Assembly (NCBI GenBank): GCA_013423325.1
Contig: BLJB01000125.1
Span: 1 to 64,000 of the forward strand
DNA length: 64,000 bases
From: Usnea hakonensis
Lineage: Eukaryota; Ascomycota; Lecanoromycetes; Lecanorales; Parmeliaceae
Direction of reading: 5' to 3'
Part shown: piece by piece, positions 1-12,030 of the stretch
Numbering within the stretch: position 1 is the first letter of the stretch
Layout of the letters: each line of letters begins with the position of its first letter
The notes under the pieces: generated by a model
Databases searched by the model: none
The model's input: only the letters and a program-made list of their open reading frames with translations
What the model was told of the DNA's origin: nothing
Program-made: the position numbers and the translations under genes

Positions 1-65
1 GTTCCCCACCTATCGTGAATGGCGTCTCTTCATGTTGGTTGTTGTACTTCATCTTTTTCTTTCTA
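1..65. other. Unmutated flank left of the repeat block
   Basis: This short stretch has ordinary base composition, with several CA and TG dinucleotides. It stops abruptly at base 65/66, where CA and TG all but disappear. No gene can be seen; it marks the left border of the RIP-mutated block. Confidence 0.6.
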
Positions 66-390
66 GTCTACCTTTAAAGAGCTAGTCTTAGGGTATTTAA
101 TTTAATATCTAATTTAAGCTCTAATATAACGGGCGTTTTAACTACGATAAATTAGAGTAACGCGGTAAATCTAGATAGTAGTATAAATAATATTATATTA
201 AGATAGTTTATATAGTTAGTATAAAATATATAGTAGTATTTAGAATATTAAGTAGTAAAGGTAGATTAAGATCTTAAATAAATAAAAATAAGATTTAAGA
301 GGTTATATAGTATTTTAGAATATAATAATAATTATCGTATTACGCGTTATTATTTATAGTAGTAGTAGAATAGATCTTATTAATATATTA

Positions 391-612
391 GTCTCTTAGA
401 AGAACCCTTTAATCGGTTATATTAGAAAGTATATATAATTTAATAATTCTACCTAGTCGTTAAGAGACTTAAAGTATAGTAAATCTAATATATATATATT
501 AATATTAATTACGATAGTAGTATATAGATCCCTTAAGAGAATCCTTTAATCGATTATATTAGAAAATATATATAATAAAAGGAATCTACTAGGTCGTTAA
601 GAGACTTATAGT
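391..612. repeat. Two diverged direct repeat copies, 137 bp apart
   Basis: A segment of about 80 bp at 391-470 recurs at about 528-607 with an offset of exactly 137 bp. Shared blocks include CTTTAATCG, TATATTAGAAA and CGTTAAGAGACTT. Most differences are C/T or G/A. The first copy starts with GTCTCTTA and ends with TAAGAGAC, a perfect 8-bp terminal inverted pair. It may be a short inverted-repeat element or LTR sub-repeat inside the RIP block. Confidence 0.6.
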
Positions 613-1362
613 ACTATATAAATAATATAGAGTAGAGCGAAGATTACGTTTTTAAATAATTTTATTTATAGGTCCTATATTAAGATCTATACTACGTTTA
701 ACGCCTAGCTCGACAGTTATTAATATAGCTAATAATTAGAAGATACTACTATATTATTAATAGAAAGTCTTACTATATTTCTATAGAGCTCCTCGTATTT
801 ATCTAGAATAATAGTATCTTTTATATCCCTTTTAGATTACTATATATCGTATTTAGGGCCGTATCCTTTCTATCTAATTAAATACTAAATTATTTAACCT
901 TTATCTCTACGAATTTTTTTTTTCTATATAAGCTTCTCTATCTTAAATTCCTTCTTATTTTCGATTATTATCGTAGGGGGTAGTAATCGAGTATAGTAAT
1001 AGGGGTCTTACTTTAGATTAATAGCTAGCTCGAGATATATAATAGATATTATATTATAGATTATTATATTATTTAAAAGTTATAGATAGTATACTAGTTT
1101 ACTTATCTTTTTAACTTCTTTTAAGAGGCCTATAAGTTAAGGTCCTATCTTTTTCGGATTTTTAATAGGGATTTTATAGCCTTTATAGAGGCGTAGATTA
1201 ATATAGTTATTAATTTAAAAGAATTACGGGTAATACTTTCTATTATAGTACTATTTTATTCTTATTATAATAAACGCGATTACGTCTTTTATATCTATAT
1301 ATAATAGATAGTATATAGATATAATTATAGTAGGCGTAGGCTTTAAAGGCTTTAATAGTACG

Positions 1363-1640
1363 ATAGGACTAATAGTAGGGCGGGTAGCTATTAGAGGCGT
1401 AGTAGATATAGAAGTCTCTTATAGGCGTAGGGGAATTTGATTCCTAGTGATAGCTCGATTTACTAAGATAGGTACTATAGTCGGCTTTAAAGATACAATA
1501 GGACTAATAGTAGGGCGGGTAGCTATTGGAGGCGTGGTAGATACGGAAGTCTCTTATAGGCGTAGGGGAATTTAATTCCTAGTAGTAGCTCGATTTACTA
1601 AGACAAGTACTATAGTCGACTTTAAAGATATAATAGAACT
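1363..1640. repeat. 135-bp tandem repeat, about two copies
   Basis: The unit starting ATAGGACTAATAG at 1363 recurs at 1498 and begins a third time at 1633 (ATAGAACTAATAG), giving a period of 135 bp (45 codons). The copies share long identical stretches such as GTAGGGCGGGTAGCTATT and CTCTTATAGGCGTAGGGGAA. They contain some surviving CA and TG dinucleotides, unlike their surroundings. The period is a multiple of three, so this could be a duplicated coding module of the dead element. Confidence 0.8.
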
Positions 1641-3300
1641 AATAGTAGATATTATAAATATAAAAGACTTATTTAGAATATTAGCTTATTTAATAGGAGT
1701 CTTATTATCCGGCTTTAGTAGATCTAATACTTCTCGGGTCCTAAAACTATAGAGTATTTTAATAGGGGCTAGTATAGTAGAAGAGTATATAATAGAGTTA
1801 TTTAGCGCTATTATTATCTTAGATAATATAATCGGCTAGAGTCTAATATTATTAAAGACGACAATATAGTAATATAGAATAATTTCTACTATCTAATTAA
1901 ATCTCTCTAACGTACTATTCGTCTAGGGGTAGTATACTATAGAGTATAATAGATCTATTTTTAGAGCGGTAAAAATTATTTTTTAAAATTCACTAATAAA
2001 CTTATAATTCCTATCGGAGATTATAGTCTTAGATAAATTCTAGTTAACTTTAGCTAGCTTATCTAGTAATTTAGTAGCCTATTTAGTTACGATAAAGGTA
2101 GATTTCCTAGGTATAAATATAACGACTTTAGAAAATTTATTTATTATAGATATAATATAATCCTCGCCTATAGTAATCTTAGATAATATAAGGATAAAAT
2201 TAATACTTAATATATAGAAGGGCTTAGACGGTAAATAGATAGACTATAAAGATCTATAAGATTTATATTAAGGAGTTTAATTACGCTAGTATAAAAGATA
2301 ATATCTAAGAAAGTCGTATAGTTTTTTTAATATCTTATAGAAATATAGTCCCTACGTTAGTCTTTTATATATATATAAATATCTAGAATAATCTAATTTA
2401 TTATATATAAGTTAAAAAACCTCTTTTTCTATTATTAATATTAGGATATAAAGTCTAAGATCTCTATTAGGATCTACGAAATATAGTAATCTATTAATTA
2501 ACTTATATAATAATATAGTAGTATTATCTTTTAGTTTTATATTAGCTATTACTATATCGAGGAGTCTTTTCTATTTAGACTTATTTTAATATCCTTCTTT
2601 AAGTCGTTTATAGAAAGTATTAGATATCGTAATTATACTAACTAGAAATATATCTATTTAAAAAGTATTAATCTTATTAAGAATAGAGTTAATTTTAGGG
2701 TAATATACTAATCGACTAGCTAATTAAAAAAGTACGTTAGAAACTATATTATTTTTTCTAGACTTATATCTAAAGTCGATATAAAAACGCTATAGATATT
2801 CTAATATATAAATAAGATATAGATTAAGCTTCTTAATTAATATAGTATTTAAACTATTCTATTAAACGATCTTAAGGGTAGTAGAGTAGTTAGTATAAAT
2901 AATTATTATCTTTATTATAACTTTAATTATATATCGAACTTTTTTAACTATCTAGACTAGATTAGTAATCTTAAGCTTAGTTAGCTAGTATCTTAACTTA
3001 GCGTCGAATAAGAGCCTACTAAGGAATAAAATTAATTATTATAATTTTTATATTAGTAATTCTTAATCTAACGCGTTATAATAAACTATAGCCCTAAACC
3101 TAAGTTCTTTACTTATATCGAGGTCTATATAGAGTTACTTTTTCTTATTAAAGTAATATAAGAGACGAGGGTACACGAATTCCTTTTATAGTTAATAAAA
3201 GGCGTTAAGTTTACTTAATATTAATATTAATAGGGTAGTACCTTAAATTTTATAAGGAGTATTTATATCCTATATCTTATTATAATTATTAAGAAAGATT

Positions 3301-3700
3301 TTCCGTTCTTAAAATAGTTTAATAATAGCTACGTAATAGGGGATATATTAATATAGATATTCTATAAATTTTAAGTATTTTTCTAGTTATTCTAAATTCT
3401 TTAGAAAAGCTAAATTAGCTATTATAATAAACTTTTTATTAGCTATAGTAAGGCCTAAAATATTAACTTTTTAATCTAGAAGTTATATTATTAGGTATTC
3501 TAAAAAGAACTTCTTTAGAGATAGATATATATTAAATATAGATAATACGGTAAAGACTTTTTTTAGATAATTAATATATTTATCGATTAATACTAAAAAT
3601 ATAATAATAATATCTATATATATATAATAAAAGGATTAAAAGGGGCGTAAAATTCTATTAATTATATACTAAATATAGGCCGGAGAGTTATAGTAGCCTA
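3301..3700 (-). pseudogene. Ty3/gypsy reverse transcriptase relic
   Basis: Read on the minus strand in one frame, this tract gives, in order, AYI*YIINRILRPF, YIDIIIIF, NIYLSLKKFF, LEKYL and YIPYY. These match the fungal Ty3/gypsy pattern around the catalytic YIDD box and the following region that leads into RNase H (typically YIDDIIIFS, NIYLSLKKS, LEKYLGLTG, QYIPYYAQ). The second Asp of the YIDD box reads as Ile, and several Gln codons have become stops, as RIP makes of CAA or CAG. The frame is otherwise kept over roughly 400 bases, so mutation was by substitution rather than by indels. It is a dead copy with no coding capacity. Confidence 0.85.
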
Positions 3701-5910
3701 TAATTAGAATATAGAATAATTTCTATCTACGATAGAAAGAAACAATAAATCTATATTAATAAGATAGATTAATCTACTATTAGTAAAAGAAACTAATAGC
3801 GTCGACTATTAAAATAAATATTATATCTTTAATTACCGCTAGAATATTATTTTATAATAATATAGAATATATATTAGATATTATAATTTTATTAAGGGCC
3901 TTTATATTTATAATAATATAATCCTTTTTATCTCCCTCTAATATCTATTTCTAAACTATAAAATATAGAAATAAAAATAGTATTACTAATATAATCTATT
4001 CTAGATATCTTTATAAATAAAGCTTATTAAACTTTATATTAATAATAGATCTATCTTTATTATTAAGAGTATATATATATATATCTATTCTAGCTTATAG
4101 AGATCTCGCTAATTATCTATAAAGGGTACGTCTATCTATTCTTCTAAAAAGATATTCTAGATACTTCTAGTATCCGTCTATAGTAAGAGAAACTTAGTAA
4201 TAATAAAAGCTAATAACGCTCTTACTATTATATTTCTATATAGGGTAACTCTAGTTATATAAACTTCTTCTATAAAAATAGTAGATATTATTATTACTAC
4301 TAAAAATATCGCTACTATAGTAATAAGTTTTTATAGTCTAGATTTAATCTAATTTTATCTTTTCTTATATCTAGATACTTTTAAAGCTAGATTATAATAG
4401 ATAGAGTTAATTATAAAGTATTCTACTATCTTATAATTAGAAATAAGGCCTAATTTTACCTTTTATAATAATAGAACTAGATTATCTATATCGTTTCTTA
4501 TAAAAATCTCTAATATATTATAGTTAATAATATAAGTATAAACTAATAAATAATCTAATTTTTACGGCTCGAAAATAAAATTCCTATTTTTTAGAAGTTT
4601 AAGGCTATACTTTTTCGAGCCTAAAATTAGAATAGTAATATTTAAATAAAGAGGGATAATTATTCTCTTAATACTATATATTATTATACTAGCTTATAAC
4701 TAGTAGCTAGTAAATATAATCTCGACTTATATATTATAATATAAAGTAATAATTATAAGATTTTTTATAATATCGAGTATAATTTCTTCTAGCTTAATAA
4801 TATTAATACTAATAAGTATTTTAGTAGCGAGATTATTAACGATATAGAATTCTTATTTAATAACGACTATATCGAGACTATTTTTACTAAGTAGATATAT
4901 TTTTAGTCGTATATATTTATTTACGTTATACGTCTTTACTCTAATACTTTTTATAATTATTAGAGATACTATCTTTTTAATATATATATTTAGGTAGATT
5001 TTAAGTAGGAACTTATAATTAATAAGGCTTATTATATAGCTAGTATTAAAATATAACTTATAATCTTAATTAACTAGAAAGAATATTATAATTATAATTA
5101 TAAATCTATATTCTCTAAAGGTATAGCCTTTATTATTAATATCTATTATATTAGACTTAATAATATTAGACGTATAGAAAGCTATACTCGTTTTAGAACG
5201 CTTTTTCTAAGGGACTATATCTAATAGAGGCTTAGAAAACGTCTTTAATAGAGGTAACTATAGGGTTTCCTATATATATATCTTAATTATAGTACGCCTC
5301 TTATAGGCTATCCGGATATATTTATATAATAGGTTATTAGAGCTAAAATCTATATCGTAGTAGTAGTAGTAGTATAAATAAAATAGTTTAATAAGAAAGT
5401 ATACTTCTATCGTACTATCTTAAAGGTTATTTTTAGCTTACTCGTCTATTAGTAGACTATTATCTAGATTCTAGTAGTATTTATTATCTACCTAATTAGA
5501 TATTATAGTATTATAAAATACGTCTTTATAGGCCTTATATTCTTCTTAATTATCTCTTAGTCTATCTTTATTAGGCCTATACTAGTAAGCCTTAGAGTAA
5601 TATAGATGTCTATTTAAATAGAATAGATTTCTGTTACTAGTATTATTTTAATTCTAATTTAATTATTAGTTTATATTAAGAGATACGTCTACGTTTTCGT
5701 TAGTAATTAGTAGTAAGGGATAATTACTAGGCCCGAGTAATTTCTATAGCGGTTATAAAGATAACGGCTATTATTATACCTATTATTAATTATTATTATA
5801 ATTCTAATAATTAGAAGGGATAAAAGGTTAATTATTATATAGATTATTACCTTTATAAGGGCGTTACTATATATTACGACCTTATTATTTATATTAGAAC
5901 TAACCTTACT

Positions 5911-6140
5911 ATGGCTAAGGTTAACTCTACGGCTAAAATTAATATCGATTATCCTCGTATTACGGTTAGAATTAATATTCCTTCTGCGGCTAAAATTAAT
6001 ATTCTCTCTATAGCTAAAATTAGTATTATCGTAATTAAAATTAACTTTAACTCTACTATAACTAGTAATATTAATTTTATTACGGCTAGAACTAATAACG
6101 TTACGACTAGAGTTAACTTTAGGGCTAGTAATTTTATAGT
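5911..6140. repeat. Degenerate short tandem repeat in RIP block
   Basis: The phrase GGCTAAAATTAATAT and variants recur irregularly every 24-60 bases, which opens an accidental frame of 93 codons rich in Lys-Ile-Asn. It reads as an old RIP-mutated minisatellite, probably from a repetitive coding region of the element on the other strand. Confidence 0.45.
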
Positions 6141-8611
6141 TAATATAGTTAAATACTATTATTTTAAAATTACTACTATTCTCGATCTATAAGTACTAAT
6201 ATAAGTTTTAATATATAAAGGTTAAACTAGATATTCTTTTAATACCGTAACTCTTCTAAAAGACTAGATACTATTAAGCTAGACGTAGAATAAAGTAGGT
6301 TATATCGAAACTTACTATTAATATATTTATAGATTATTATAATTTAAGATTACTTCGTTATTATAAGTCTAGTATTTTTTCTATTTAGTATAATATTAGA
6401 GATATAATTAGTAGGATCTTTTCTATCCTATATATTATTAATTAAGTATTAAATAGATTCTAGTAGTATTAGTAATATATTTAGAGAATTATAAAATCGG
6501 GTTTCTAGTATATTATACTATTTTTTAATACTATCTATAGTATTCCGTAAACCTAGTCTATTAAGATATATTAGTTAGTTAGTATATTAATTATTTATAG
6601 TATCTAGTAAATAGGACTTAATATTCTATTATAGAATTACTTTATCTATTAATATTACTTTAACTCTTAATCTATTAGTAAAGCTAAATATATTATAGTA
6701 GATATTATATATATCTTTTACTTTAATAGGCTTTACGGTAGAGTTAGAATCGAAGTAATTAATATCTTAGAGTTAAAATTATAGTACCGCGGGGGAACGA
6801 TTTTAATTTTAAAACTATAAGGGGTTTTAATTTATAATAGTTATCATTTAGATAATAATTATAGCTATCTCTTCTTATTAATCTATTAAGAACGTAGAAG
6901 CTATTTTTAATAGTAGTCGTTAATATTTACTCTAGAGAGGCTAAAGTAATAGAGACTCTAAAAGTAGTATATCTACTACGGTAAGATTACGACCTTTAGT
7001 AGTAGATAGTAGAATATCTATAGGTAGGCGTAATTTCGGTAGTAGATTAGAACGTTTTTCTAAAGATTATTAAAGTAGTACTCGTCTTTTAGCGATATAC
7101 TATAGTATCTCTAGATTTTTACGGTAGGTAGTTATTTTTTCTATAAATTCTTTAACTACTTTCTTAAATAAGGGAGTATCTATAGTCTAAGTAAAAGAAA
7201 AGGTAGGTAGGTCTATAAAAGAAGTATAGAATTATCTAGTACTAGAGATAGATCTATCTCTAGCCGGTCTCTAGTAATTATAGATAATAAACTTAATTAT
7301 ATAAAGAACGTTAATAGAAATATCGTAAATACGGTTATCGATGGCTTTATAGAAGTCAAAAATCTGGTAGGTAGTGCGAACTAACTCGGATAGTAGTAAT
7401 AAAGCTAGTTTGAAGTGATAAAGCGATTAAAAATAAGGTAGAAAAAAAGTTATTAAAAATATATTAATAAAGTAGGTGAATCCTATCGTACGCTAAGGGC
7501 GTTTAAATTACGTCCTAATTCGGAAAGTATACTAGCAACTTTAATAATTATCGCAATAATAGTAAAAAAGTAAATAATATAGATTAAATAAAAATAAATA
7601 AGTAATCTAACTATAGTTACGTATTAATAATAGTAACTTAGTAACTAAAAGTAGTAGTATAGAGTAGTAGATTATCATAGTAAGGCGAGTAAAATAAGGT
7701 AAGTAAATAAGGCGTATTATATAATAAGATATAAATCTTAGTATTAATAATAGTATAGTAGCGGAAGCGAAGAACTAGTAATTTATATCTAGTAGAGAAT
7801 ATCCTAGTCGTTAATAGCTAATTAATAGTAGTTAAAAATAGATATTAATGCTATATATTATAGCCTCTATATTATAATCTATAAACGAAAGTAGAGTATA
7901 TTAAAAGTCTAAATTAATACTACCTAGAAATCTATCTAAATACTACGGCACTAACTAATATGCGGTACTACTACTAGTACCTTAGTAATAGTCACACTAG
8001 TAATGGTGCCGTAACACCCCTAAATTTCGATAAATCGGAATCGTTCTAGAAACTACTTTTTCATAGCTTAAGAATATAGTATCTAAATTATAAATAGAAT
8101 AGAAAAATATAAATATAAAAAATTCTAAATAATAATAATTAAAAATAATATATAAACTTAAAATAATAGAGATAAATAGAAGTATAGTAAGATTTTTTAC
8201 CCTAGTAATAGCGATACTATAAAGGTTTTCCTTATATTATTACTATAGAGATTCCTATAATTATCTTTTATATAGTTAAATAGATATAAGTATAAATTCT
8301 AATCTAATCTAATTATATTATAATTTATTAATTATTATTAAAGATATAAATAGATACGATAGTCTTTATATATAGCGAAAATTTAGTAGGGGAAAACGAA
8401 CGCGCGTAGCTAGGGGGCTAAGGTAAAAGGGGTTAGTAGATATTCGGTTTAAGCGTAGACCGTGGGTGGCAGTTTGGGGCAACGGTTTGGAACATCCGTA
8501 CACTTTCGAATCGCTCTATCGCGAAGAAACTTGAATTCTCTGTTAATCTACTATTTTCATACAATTACCCACATGATATGGGTAAATGTCTTGAATTCTT
8601 TATGCGCAATG

Positions 8612-9772
8612 TCAGAATGGCGGTAAATGGAAAGGATAGCCCCCGTTCTTAATCCTGAAGACGCTGAGCAGAAAGCTGTACATGCCAAACATCACGGCCC
8701 CCCAAATGAAAACGGCCAGTTGTTGCTTCTTCGGATCTGACATGCGAGGTACTCTTAGCGCTAGGGCAATAGTTGCAAACGAAAGCGTGCCATCTAAATG
8801 CAGACCGTCAGTATTGCTATTTGCCGACTTCGACCGGGGTTACTTACACATAGCAGCTACAATTTGAGTCTCCATGCCGAATTGATTGGAGAATCCACCA
8901 GCAAAATAGGATATACCACCTTGACCGTTCCCTGCCACATATGGGACTTTCCTGATGTGATTGAACATGTGACCACTTGTGAACAACAAAATGGTGATCA
9001 GACTAATTCCAGCCCACAGGTTTCTGTTTTGGATCACAGGTAGAATATAAGGGTATGCGACACTCAAGAAAGACACAATTCCAAGTAGAGTAGTAGTGAC
9101 GGTGATTATGCGAATGTAATTCAGTGGTCGCTGTATGGCGGGTTTGGGCCCATCTGGCAGATAGCGACTGATCCAACTAATCACTTGCTCCGCTGACTGG
9201 GGACTTCAAGATCTCAAGAGTCAGCCATGGGCGTCTCGATATGAACCACACAAACTCACCCAGCGGTGAAATCGTATCGTATAGGCTGGCCGTCTGGTCT
9301 TGCGTTCTGACCCGTTGTTGGTGGAAAAAGGAGAAAGATAGGAGCCGTTTGTAGCATAAGCTGGTGATAGCGATCAGTGGTACTGCTCACCAGCAGTTTC
9401 ATATAAATCTCGTAATTACGCTACCTTTTGGAAAGTCCCCTTTCCTTCTGCGAAGTCTAAGGTCCCTAGCAAGATTCGAGACTCTCCGCGTTTATCTCCT
9501 TTTGCCCAAATTTTTCCTAGCAGGTCCCATTCAGGTTGGAACTCCCGACACAGCTGGCAACCAAATCGAGCTTCAAGAGCTGTAAGAAGAACAACCATTG
9601 AATGGTTGCGAGGAGCTGCGGTCAATGCATTGTAGGAAGTATCATCTAATCTCAAAGGTGCCGATGATTGTGATCTTGCATGATAGCTTTCAAACGTCCC
9701 AAGATTCGTTTCTTTTACACCAAAACACAAGACCGGCAGCAGCGACAGAGTGAGCAAGTCTAAGAAGTTCAT
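8612..9772 (-). CDS. OST3: Oligosaccharyltransferase subunit OST3/OST6
   Basis: Predicted 328-aa subunit of the ER oligosaccharyltransferase, which transfers N-glycans to nascent proteins; Ost3/Ost6 act as its oxidoreductase subunits. Exons are 9772-9425, 9360-9260, 9203-8848 and 8793-8612; their total of 987 nt is an exact multiple of three. An N-terminal signal sequence (about residues 1-18) is followed by a lumenal thioredoxin-like domain with a CQLC redox motif (Cys72/Cys75). Then come four hydrophobic segments, ending in the conserved FRIKNGGYPFHLPPF tail. The start is the Met of MNFLDLL; an upstream in-frame Met would bury the signal peptide. It is divergent from the coiled-coil gene, with 262 bp between the starts. 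OST3 versus OST6 cannot be separated by eye. Confidence 0.93.
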
Positions 9773-10034
9773 CTTGGTCTGTTTAATATCATTGAAGATC
9801 AACAAAGGTGAGAAGTTCGAAGTACATTTTATGGATTTCTGGCCTTCGCATCAATAATTATCCGCAGCCGCAGCCGACGGCCCGACCAAGCTAATCATTT
9901 GCTAGCTGTAGCCTGTCGCCTCGTTTGTTTACATTTGCGCGTCTGCCTTCGATCTGCGTTGGAGTCTACCTCTTCTGTACCTCTATATCCTAATTTGAAA
10001 AAGGCTACTCGCTTTGGACTGTCCAGAGAGCATA

Positions 10035-11674
10035 ATGGAGCAATTACAATTAGCCTTCGAGTCTCGCGCCTTCGAGCTAAGTTACGAAAGGACCAGTCGC
10101 CAGGTCGAAGCTATCTGTCATGCGGAACGACTTAGGCAGATTCGGGTCCGAACACTACTCTTAGAAGAGGACAATGACGAGCTGCGCGAAAAATTGTCTG
10201 AAGAAGATGATCGCGTTGATGGATTGCAAACATTCAGCAAGCAAGTCCAAGAGGATCTCGAAGTCTGTGGCCGCAGACTTGAAAACGCGCAGGGAAATTT
10301 ACGTATCAAATCGCGAGAGGTTGAGACATTGAAGGCAATTGCAAACCACGAGTGAAGCATCACGGTGATTGAGTTGCTGACGTAGTGTCACAGGCAGAAC
10401 TCAACTCTTTGCATGGAGTGACCATGGATTCTACGAAATTGTTGACGGACAAGCTCACCCTAGCCCGCGAGCTCACGGCATTGAAACCCGAGGTGGACCA
10501 TTTACGATCTCAAGCCGCATCACATCGGTCGTTGCTTGCGGACAAACTCTATTTACAGCGCCAATTGAGCACAGTGCAGGTAGAGCTGGAAACAGAAAAG
10601 CACGCTGCCCAGAGAGCGCTCCAAAAGGAAGCCAAGACACTGGCTGAAGATGCAAAGCATGAATCTCGGGTGGAGAGCTTACAGGCCGATCTCGCCAAAG
10701 AACGCCGGGAACGACAGAGGATCGATCGCGAGGCTCAAAAGGTCTCCAATGAATCAGAGAATAAAATATCAACACTTGAGTCTCGCTTAGATGCTTTCAG
10801 AAGCAAATTGAAATACACTAAGGAGCAGCTCAAAGACGCGCAGACTTCCCTGCAGACGTTACAAGCATCCAATCACAGCAGATTCAGTCGCCCTTCCACA
10901 TCGGCGAAATCAAACATATTATTAGCGGCCAATCCACATAAACGAGCAGTTGCGCAGATTGATGCCGACACAACGATCGGTACGCCCGGAGATCTTCCAG
11001 CGACTAAAAAGAGCAAACACGCATCCACATCGTTCGGCGAGAAATCCACGTTCTCCATCACGCCCTTTCTCAATCGAGCGGTGTGCGTAGCTTCGGAAGT
11101 TCCATCACCAGACAACGGCAGTGGAAATAATGAACAGTATTTCAAAGGGTCTGACCAACCATCTGAGTATCCCGGCCAAGAGGCAATCCCTGACCCAATG
11201 GTTCTATCTAACGGGACAAAAAACCCTGTGCAAACGCGAAAGCCTGGCGTGCTTGAAAACGCGAAGACAAGCAAAATCAATCCTAGAGTTGCTCCTGCGC
11301 GGAAGGCAAAAGCCGCGCCTATCTTGGAACAGGTTGCAGAGGAAAATATGGAGTATGCAGGATCAACGACCAGCGTGAGCGATCCTACAGCCACTAAAGA
11401 TATTTCCAACGAGGCGTCCCAAGGGATACTCGAGATCAGGAAAAGAAAACGGAAGTTGCTCGGAGGTGGTCTGGGAAAGACACTGTTTGACGAGGATGAG
11501 GGGGATGTACTCAGAAACAACCGGAGACTGTTCGATGGAGTCAAGGAGTTTGGGACGCTGGGCAAAGGAGGACTTGGGGCTCCAAAATTTGGACCCCCCA
11601 AAGCAATTGGTTCTCAATGGAATACCTTTGGTAGCATATCCCCTTTAAAAAGGGACAAGAAGGGTGCTCAGTAA
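10035..11674 (+). CDS. Coiled-coil protein of unknown function
   Basis: I do not recognise a named family. The start is the ATG giving MEQLQLAFESR. The N-terminal 250 or so residues are strongly heptad-like and rich in Glu, Lys, Arg and Leu (long coiled coil). A basic, Ser/Pro-rich, probably disordered half follows, with a lysine-rich KRKRK patch and a conserved-looking tail (FGSISPLKRDKKG). The motif FSITPFLNR lies in the middle. Exons 10035-10334 and 10394-11674 give 526 aa if the intron uses a GC donor (AAG|GCAATT); no GT donor nearby with a good consensus keeps the frame. The design resembles spindle or septum-associated scaffold proteins, but that is only a guess. Confidence 0.75.
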
Positions 11675-12030
11675 AAGGTACACATCTATATGGTAGAGCT
11701 TAGATTAAGATGTGAGTTTTGAGCTTTGATCAGACCAGTGGATAGCATCTTGTGAAGGTCAGGTCTGCCACGATTCTTCGACTGCTAGGTAGTACAGGAA
11801 TACAACTCGAATACTATCTATTGAAGGAAAAGAGAAAACTTTGATGAACTCAGCTGTTTCGGATGTATTAGCTTATGCACAAAGCTTGCGAACTTCTTGG
11901 CGTAAACTCCGTGTGCTTGCCCTACTCCGTACTCCAAAGAGTGACATTGCCCTCAGATAGAATTTAGTTTTCTTATAACTTTTTACAACCCTGAGATTCC
12001 GATATTCAATGATGGCGACGTGTTGACTTC
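11675..12030. other. Intergenic, coiled-coil gene to MRM2
   Basis: 356 bp between two plus-strand genes. It should hold the 3' end of the first and the promoter of MRM2. I see no ORF, RNA gene or repeat. Confidence 0.5.

Larger units (their letters stand above)
66..8460. mobile_element. RIP-mutated transposon block (AT-rich)
   Basis: About 8.4 kb of extremely AT-rich DNA dominated by TA dinucleotides, in which CA and TG are almost absent while CG is retained. That is the known footprint of repeat-induced point mutation (C to T in CpA context on both strands) in ascomycete repeats. All frames are broken by stops. A Ty3/gypsy pol relic is readable on the minus strand near 3300-3700, so part or all of the block is a dead LTR retrotransposon, with gag expected at higher and integrase at lower coordinates. 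I could not identify LTRs by eye. Less mutated islands with some CA/TG remain around 1430-1610, 5600-5640, 7340-7480 and 7930-8070. Near-inverted 13-mers sit at both edges. Confidence 0.9.

Noticed and set aside
5911..6192. 93-codon open frame in the RIP block
   Set aside because: It is made of a degenerate AT-rich repeat with Lys/Ile/Asn bias, has no family resemblance, and lies in fully RIP-mutated DNA.
66..8460. Long terminal repeats of the retrotransposon
   Set aside because: A weak resemblance between about 125-150 and 7490-7520 (GGGCGTTT..A..TACG) is not enough in such TA-rich DNA.
10873..11601. 242-codon frame antisense to the coiled-coil gene
   Set aside because: It is fully inside the exon of a well-supported plus-strand gene; its Ser/Pro/Phe-rich composition mirrors the complement of charged codons.
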